From: Acaryochloris sp. CCMEE 5410
Lineage (GTDB): Bacteria; Cyanobacteriota; Cyanobacteriia; Thermosynechococcales; Thermosynechococcaceae
NCBI RefSeq assembly: GCF_000238775.2
Contig: NZ_AFEJ02000005.1
Coordinates: forward strand, 124,001-188,000
Direction: 5' to 3'
DNA length: 64,000 nucleotides
Part shown: in pieces, positions 59,849 to 64,000 of the stretch
How the letters are laid out: every line of letters starts with the position of its first letter
Numbering within the stretch: position 1 is the first letter of the stretch
Position numbers and translations under genes: made by a program
The notes under the pieces: model-generated
The model's database searches: none
What the model saw: only the letters and a program-made list of their open reading frames with translations
Told to the model about the DNA's origin: nothing

Positions 59849-60238
59849 TTAATCCTCTTCAGCCATGAGTTTTAAATGAATATGCTTACGCCCCAATGCA
59901 ATTTCAAGCTCATCTCCCGGTTGCAGTTCCATTTTCTTGGTGTAGGGACTTCCGATCATTAGATTGCCATTGGAATGTACGCTGGTACGAAAAGTGAGGT
60001 GACGTCCTCCCATCTTCTTGTTGCTCTTGCCATTTGCATCTAGGTCCATTCCTTCTGCGTCTAAGACGGCATTGAGGAAGGCCATGACGTTGATGCGTTC
60101 AGTGCCATCTTTAGCGACTTTAGAGTAGCCACAAGCTTTGGCTTTTTCTTCCCGAGTCAAATCGTTTAGGGTTTTCACTTTAGTCAATAGAGCTTGACCT
60201 GTTAAAGGCTTACTTTGTTTTTTAGTTTTCTTCGGCAT
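59849..60238 (-). CDS. cyAbrB-type transcriptional regulator
   Basis: 129 residues from the second of two adjacent ATGs (60238; 60241 also possible; GAGG just upstream). Start MPKKTKKQSKPLTGQALLTKV, then KACGYSKVAKDGTERINVMAFLNAVLDAEG and the swapped-hairpin AbrB domain FRTSVHSNGNLMIGSPYTKKMELQPGDELEIALGR (split here: VHSNGNLMIG; LQPGDELEIALGRKHIHLK). This is the cyanobacterial cyAbrB pattern, a regulator of nitrogen and carbon genes when chromosomal. Here it likely regulates plasmid genes or mimics the host factor. Confidence 0.92.
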   Translation of the reverse strand: MPKKTKKQSKPLTGQALLTKVKTLNDLTREEKAKACGYSKVAKDGTERINVMAFLNAVLDAEGMDLDANGKSNKKMGGRHLTFRTSVHSNGNLMIGSPYTKKMELQPGDELEIALGRKHIHLKLMAEED

Positions 60239-60337
60239 CATTAAACCTCACTGCTTACTATTCCCTCAGATTGATTGTCAATTCCATAGATACTTTGTCC
60301 ACACTAAGCTTAAGGTGTCGTGAAGGTGAGAACTGGC

Positions 60338-60595
60338 ATGAAAAAATCAAGCAGTTCGCATGAAATGGTTGGATTAGAACAGATATCTCTTCTAAGAAAG
60401 AAACTAGCGATTATCCTTAGGTTTCATCATTATGAAGTTCTCCATAAACTTCCACTAGAAATTGCCACTAGAGCGATGACAAAAGCATGGGATGCTCCAA
60501 TGTACCCGGAGAGAGTAGCGCTATATTGTAGCGAGGTTCCAACGACCATCATCCCCTCCCCCGAAGCGAGATTACAAGCCCATTTGAGAAAGTAA
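60338..60595 (+). CDS. Small hypothetical protein (85 aa)
   Basis: ATG 60338 with AAGGTG 9 nt upstream (in-frame GTG 60320). Basic, helical (EQISLLRKKLAIILRFHHYEVL). Divergent from cyAbrB and followed by a long non-coding stretch. Unrecognised. Confidence 0.45.
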   Translation: MKKSSSSHEMVGLEQISLLRKKLAIILRFHHYEVLHKLPLEIATRAMTKAWDAPMYPERVALYCSEVPTTIIPSPEARLQAHLRK

Positions 60596-60702
60596 ATACT
60601 TCTTGGAAGACTAGCGAGTATTGTCCTCTCTTCGAGATGAGGATGGCGTGACCAACTACCCAAATGTAAGCCTTGCGTCCTGCCAAGGTGAGGGGCATCA
60701 TC

Positions 60703-60744
60703 AAAACAAACTGACAGTGTTATGGGTATCTGTCAGTTTGTTTT
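60703..60744 (+). terminator. Perfect 15-bp inverted repeat, terminator-like
   Basis: AAAACAAACTGACAG (60703-60717) and CTGTCAGTTTGTTTT (60730-60744) with a 12-nt loop. The stem ends in TTTT on the plus strand and AAAA on its start, so it could terminate transcripts from either side. Confidence 0.7.
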
Positions 60745-61021
60745 AGCGTTAGCATTGCGAATTGACAAGCCATACTATCCCAGTCTAACGAATTCCCCCA
60801 GTGCCTTGGACGCCCCTCTCAAGCCCTTACCTGGGAACATCTTGAGCCTGGGCTGTCATGGGGTGAGACTTTGGGGTGTCTGGGGTTTTTGCTGTTGTTG
60901 AGGTGATGGTTTGGTATTGTGGTTTGCGATCGCAATCTTGAGACCAAGACAACCTTCTGGCCTGGTCCTTGTTTGCTTGCATACTGATATCGAGTAGAAA
61001 AGCGTAGAATCCAGATGAAAT

Positions 61022-61100
61022 AAAGGGCTGTTGACAAATCAGGCAATAAAAGCCCTTTCAGTTGACAAAAAAGGCTGTCAACCATAGTGATTTTGTCAAC
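61022..61100. promoter_or_regulatory. TTGACA-repeat cluster in long non-coding stretch
   Basis: GTTGACAAA at 61030 and 61061 and the inverse TGTCAAC at 61076 and TTTGTCAAC at 61092, overlapping a hairpin AAAGGGCT/AGCCCTTT (61022-61029, 61051-61058). It is a candidate operator or iteron site. The surrounding 60596-61535 has two HIP1 octamers and no supportable gene. Confidence 0.5.
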
Positions 61101-61535
61101 TATGACAGATCTGGCATCTGAGTTGGTTGCGTTCTTATCCTTGATACCAGGCTATGCTCCAGCCTCCTAACCTCGCTCCTTTCACTCTCAGACCGAGTGA
61201 GTGCATCGGTGGAAACACTTGAAACCCTTTTGTAGACTGAATTGCCATTTTTGTGGTTTTAGACTTCTATGCCCAAATACCGGAATTCTGGGGATTGATT
61301 ACGACGAATCATCTTTGCGATCGCGCAAACGATACCACCACACCCAAGCTCTCTCGCACCTCCACCACCCGAATCACCATCAGGAGAACTGCGGGCCTAC
61401 TGAAGCGCCAGAGGAGAACCCCAGAGTTTTCTAGGACAAGTCCGAGGGATGGGCTGGGGTTGTTGTTTGAGTTGAGTGATACGGGTTGTGGTGTCCTAGT
61501 ATTCCATAAGTCGGAGTTGGTGACAGCAGTTATAG

Positions 61536-61928
61536 GTGAGAAGCTTGTTTGAGTATGTTGCTGAAGTCATGTATTTTGTCTCTGATCGTCATGCGGCAGC
61601 AGAATGGTATTCATGCTTGTTTGATATCGAGATTACCTGGTTGGAGAATTTGGAACACTTTTTTATAAGAGTTGGCGATCAAGAAGTATGGTTTCATCAA
61701 TCAGATAGCAAAGTGCCATCAGGGGCAGCGGGACATGTTACCTATTGGCAGGTTACAGATTTTGATGTGGTACTTGAAAGAGCAATTCACTTGGGGGCAA
61801 AACTCTATCGAGGTCCATTGGATCGACAGGATGGGAATTATATGTGCCAAGTGATGGATCCTGACGGGAACTTGATTGGTCTAATTGGTCCAAGGTATGA
61901 AGACAATGGGGCCGGTGCAAGTATTTAG
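61536..61928 (+). CDS. VOC (glyoxalase/dioxygenase-like) family protein
   Basis: 130 residues from GTG 61536 (TTG 61545 or ATG 61569 also possible). Pattern AEVMYFVSDRHAAAEWYSCLF, VWFHQSDSKVP and VMDPDGNLIGLIGPR is typical of a single-domain VOC protein (betaalphabeta-betabetabeta modules) that dimerises to bind metal or small molecules. Candidate metal ligands are few, so it may be a binding protein. Monocistronic; no clear partner. Confidence 0.8.
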   Translation: MRSLFEYVAEVMYFVSDRHAAAEWYSCLFDIEITWLENLEHFFIRVGDQEVWFHQSDSKVPSGAAGHVTYWQVTDFDVVLERAIHLGAKLYRGPLDRQDGNYMCQVMDPDGNLIGLIGPRYEDNGAGASI

Positions 61929-61943
61929 CGTCAGATCAGTTAA

Positions 61944-62261
61944 TCAGACAATCTTATCTTGAGTTGATTTTGGTGATTCAGGGTCAGGGGTGTATTCGAT
62001 TAAATCTCCTGGTGTAATTAACTCTTCTTCTTGGCGTAATTGATTGAGAGCATGGCAAAGCTTGTTTAATGTTTCTTCCGATAGCCTTGGCATACTTCTT
62101 TTACGAAGGTTGGAAACGGCAGTAGAACTGACCTTCATTGTTTCAGCCAGCTCTTTAGGACGAATACCGTGCCTAGCCATAATTTCGTTTAAACGCCACC
62201 GAATCAAAGTTTGAGCCACAGAACTGCCTGTCATGACTCTACAGCAAGTCATAGTCTTCAT
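61944..62261 (-). CDS. XRE-family helix-turn-helix regulator
   Basis: 105 residues (ATG 62261, or 62234 where MTGSSVAQTL begins). A Cro/CI-type five-helix fold: RWRLNEIMARHGIRPKELAE, TMKVSSTAVSNLRKR (recognition helix), SEETLNKLCHALN. The tail is acidic. Convergent with the VOC gene. A palindrome TGAGTTAAAAACTCA lies about 100 bp upstream and may be its operator. Confidence 0.88.
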   Translation of the reverse strand: MKTMTCCRVMTGSSVAQTLIRWRLNEIMARHGIRPKELAETMKVSSTAVSNLRKRSMPRLSEETLNKLCHALNQLRQEEELITPGDLIEYTPDPESPKSTQDKIV

Positions 62262-62356
62262 GATCTTTGGGCTTGAGGTTTAACAATCTAAGCTTAGCAT
62301 AAATTTTTTTAATCTAGACCTTGATAATGTAAGCAAGAGATGCAATAATTTAAGTG

Positions 62357-62392
62357 TGAGTTAAAAACTCATTTCAACTAAATAAGTGAGTT
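62357..62392. promoter_or_regulatory. Candidate XRE operator
   Basis: Palindrome TGAGTTAAAAACTCA (62357-62371) and an extra half-site TGAGTT at 62387, between the XRE regulator and the gene at 62581. Confidence 0.45.
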
Positions 62393-62508
62393 CTACGAAG
62401 TGCTGGTTACACTGCTGAATGCCGCAGAGACAAAACCGAGGTAACGCTGGATTACGGTCTGATGCCCTCGGTGGATGAATTACACAATTTGAAAATTTTC
62501 CCTGAAAA

Positions 62509-62548
62509 GAGCCGCTGCCTTTCCCACCAAGAAAACTCAGCGGCTCTC
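62509..62548 (+). terminator. Strong 10-bp hairpin in leader of 62581 gene
   Basis: AGAGCCGCTG (62509-62518) and CAGCGGCTCT (62539-62548), perfect arms and 20-nt loop, followed by CCTTCTG. It could be an attenuator or terminator; there is no long T tract. Confidence 0.5.
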
Positions 62549-62580
62549 CTTCTGCAAACCAATTACCAGAGGTAATACAG

Positions 62581-62874
62581 ATGATTACTACATTAGCGCA
62601 ACTTGAGAAACAGGTAGATGAGCAGATTACCGATCCTCTCTACCCTGAAGTGACCCTAGTCTGTGGTCAGGTCGAACATTGGCCCGGAGTCCGTGACGGT
62701 GGTGAACTTGAGGAAATCTATTTCATTGTCAAAAACCGAGTCGGTTCATTAGGTGATCGGCTCAGAGCTTGGGTGCTGTCCGAGTACGGTCCTAGCTCCA
62801 GGCTCGCAGACTGGCGAACGGTGCCAACATCCCGCCAGCTAAGAGCTGAGGCTGAATACGAAGACGAATTCTAA
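62581..62874 (+). CDS. Hypothetical protein (97 aa)
   Basis: AGAGG 9 nt before the ATG. Acidic; pattern YPEVTLVCGQVEHWPGVRD then helical end. First of a short plus-strand series (62581, 62939, 63369, 63828). Unrecognised. Confidence 0.6.
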   Translation: MITTLAQLEKQVDEQITDPLYPEVTLVCGQVEHWPGVRDGGELEEIYFIVKNRVGSLGDRLRAWVLSEYGPSSRLADWRTVPTSRQLRAEAEYEDEF

Positions 62875-62885
62875 CCCACCCACTA

Positions 62886-62906
62886 CAGGGGCACCTCTTG
62901 CCCCTG
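62886..62906 (+). terminator. Short GC hairpin between small genes
   Basis: CAGGGGCA (62886-62893), CCTCT loop, TGCCCCTG (62899-62906). There is no T tract, so it could stabilise mRNA ends rather than terminate. Confidence 0.4.
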
Positions 62907-62938
62907 CCCCGTCTCAGGTAAGTTCAGAGGACAATCTT

Positions 62939-63283
62939 ATGACCACTACAGAAGCAACCCAAGCCCCCACTATCGCCCAACTCAATGACCGCTTTCGTCA
63001 AGGTGACCATACCCTAGGCCAGGTCTTCACCACTCAGCTTGTCCAGGCTCTCTCGTCAGTCGATCAACAGGAACTCTTTCGACTGGTCCGCACGTTCGAT
63101 GACTTCACCCCAGAAAATGACCCTTATGGAGAGCATGACTTTGGCAGTGTGGAGTTTCAAGACGAAAAGTACTTTTTCAAGATTGATTATTACGACAAAT
63201 CCTTGAAATACGGGTCAGAAGCTCCCCGTGATCCCAAGGTCACCACTAGGGTTCTGACGCTGATGCATTCAAGCGAATATTAG
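62939..63283 (+). CDS. Hypothetical protein (114 aa), DUF3768-like pattern
   Basis: Starts MTTTEATQAPTIAQLNDRFR; the later part FTPENDPYGEHDFGSVEFQD followed by YFFKIDYYDKSLKYGSE and TRVLTLMHSSEY recalls the DUF3768 family of plasmid and phage small proteins, in which 'NDPYGEHDFG' is typical. Function of that family is unknown. No clean Shine-Dalgarno beyond CAGAGG. Complete. Confidence 0.7.
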   Translation: MTTTEATQAPTIAQLNDRFRQGDHTLGQVFTTQLVQALSSVDQQELFRLVRTFDDFTPENDPYGEHDFGSVEFQDEKYFFKIDYYDKSLKYGSEAPRDPKVTTRVLTLMHSSEY

Positions 63284-63368
63284 CCTCGCATTCCTCCGCA
63301 CCCTGGCTTACGGGGTGAAGTGCTTTTCGTTTCTGATTGATACAATGATATTAACCAAGGAGCTTGCA

Positions 63369-63593
63369 ATGACAGCATCTGAACCTGATCGACTTGACCG
63401 CATAGAAAGTACTCTAGAGACTGTTCTAGAGACAATTCAAAAGCTTGATGCAGATCTTCGCTCCACTAATGAGCAAGTCAAGAAATGGGATGGTCGGCTC
63501 TGGGGTCTGACCCTAGCCCTGATCAGCACTGCTTGGGCTGGCATCATTGGTGCAACCGCTGTGGTGATTACCCGTTCCTTGACTGGTAGCTAA
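63369..63593 (+). CDS. Small coiled-coil, single-span membrane protein (74 aa)
   Basis: ATG 63369 with AAGGAG 8 nt upstream. A heptad coiled coil (RIESTLETVLETIQKLDADL) precedes a C-terminal membrane span (LWGLTLALISTAWAGIIGATA). The layout resembles XhlA-type phage haemolysin/holin-associated proteins; function here unknown. Confidence 0.65.
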   Translation: MTASEPDRLDRIESTLETVLETIQKLDADLRSTNEQVKKWDGRLWGLTLALISTAWAGIIGATAVVITRSLTGS

Positions 63594-63634
63594 CCCTTAT
63601 ATCCCTCATCTCTTTATTTCAATATCTGCTGAGG

Positions 63635-63662
63635 ACCCCGGCTGCTCCTGTCCGGGGTTTTT
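63635..63662 (+). terminator. Rho-independent terminator
   Basis: CCCCGG (63636-63641), loop of 10, CCGGGG (63652-63657), then TTTTT. It follows the stop of the 74-residue gene. Confidence 0.85.
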
Positions 63663-63827
63663 CCTGCTGAAATATTGGCGGGATATGTCCAAGCCTTGCA
63701 ACCCAGTCAACACCCCCTCCCTCCCAAACCTTTCTCTTTCTTCTCTTTCTTTCCTCTTCTCCCCACGCCAACAGGCCCCTTGGTATCCCCGTCAAGGGCC
63801 TTCTTTAGGATTTCCGGAGGTATCCTT

Positions 63828-63983
63828 ATGAAAATCCACGCTGCCAAAATCGAGGTCTGGAATGGCCGCTCCTTCCAGTTGATTGATTTCCAACAGGCCC
63901 AAACCCAGGAAAGCCTGGGGTCGGTCATCAGGGAGTACGTGGCTGCGATGGGGTTGCGGCTGGTGTATTGGAGTAAGGTTTGA
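63828..63983 (+). CDS. Small hypothetical protein (51 aa)
   Basis: ATG 63828 with GGAGG 7 nt upstream; the frame is open upstream but Pro-rich and non-coding in character. Starts MKIHAAKIEVWNGRSFQLID; a short beta-helix-beta fold is likely. Probably a plasmid accessory gene; unrecognised. Confidence 0.6.
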   Translation: MKIHAAKIEVWNGRSFQLIDFQQAQTQESLGSVIREYVAAMGLRLVYWSKV

Positions 63984-64000
63984 GGCTGAGGTTGAGATAC

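Noticed and set aside
61201-61552. Two plus-strand frames before the VOC gene
   Set aside because: Thr/Arg-rich, overlapping each other, no ribosome-binding site.

Overview
The window looks like part of a large conjugative plasmid, or an integrated conjugative element, of a cyanobacterium. Evidence: a cyAbrB-type regulator, a CYP120-like P450, CHAT-protease and filamentous-haemagglutinin genes of cyanobacterial type, a primase-helicase replication protein resembling the CyRepA group, and HIP1 octamers (GCGATCGC) at 19392, 24149, 34080, 60926 and 61317. Acaryochloris-like plasmids fit this gene content, but the genus cannot be fixed from sequence alone. No rRNA, tRNA or CRISPR array was seen.

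Region 1 (1-14.7 kb) is accessory. It holds the start of a tyrosine recombinase running off the left edge, two small unknown genes, and a P450 divergent from a two-partner-secretion exoprotein. The exoprotein is followed by a TPR-CHAT protease with a signal peptide. Convergent to these is an operon of a STAND (NB-ARC-like) NTPase, a zinc-ribbon/TPR Ser/Thr kinase and a secreted repeat protein. Together they look like a signalling or conflict module. Two tandem ParB-like genes follow; the second ends in a decayed DNA methyltransferase.

Region 2 (14-23 kb) has a structured non-coding stretch leading into the replication protein, an unknown gene, a gene broken by two frameshifts, and a truncated sigma-like protein whose frame runs on into a secreted conjugation-type protein.

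Region 3 (22.8-48.1 kb) is a type IV secretion and mobilisation block. It contains a pilin/VirB2-like membrane protein, VirB4/TraC, VirB5-like, VirB6-like, VirB8-like and VirB10-like proteins, small membrane proteins, a three-enzyme peptidoglycan hydrolase, an IS5/IS1182-like insertion sequence, a VirD4/TraD coupling protein, a nucleotidyltransferase pair resembling AbiEii systems, and an 1861-residue MobF relaxase-helicase ending in a DUF3854/TOPRIM-like domain. No VirB11 was recognised.

Region 4 (48.1-64 kb) is plasmid maintenance and unknown genes. It begins with a ParM-like actin preceded by 11-bp iterons resembling parC, then about a dozen small genes separated by recurring repeats (GTGGCATATT family and duplicated hairpins), large unknown proteins, an HTH-pentapeptide fusion, cyAbrB, a VOC protein, an XRE regulator and short unknown genes.

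The most unusual property is that three long frames (replication protein, sigma/secreted protein, relaxase) each contain a natural-looking small gene in the +1 frame. Each nested gene lies where the host frame turns into Arg/Pro/Gln-rich linker. Other candidates for new biology are the dispersed repeats around the ParM operon, a tail shared by proteins next to the coupling protein, and the hydrolase with a compositionally foreign M23 end.
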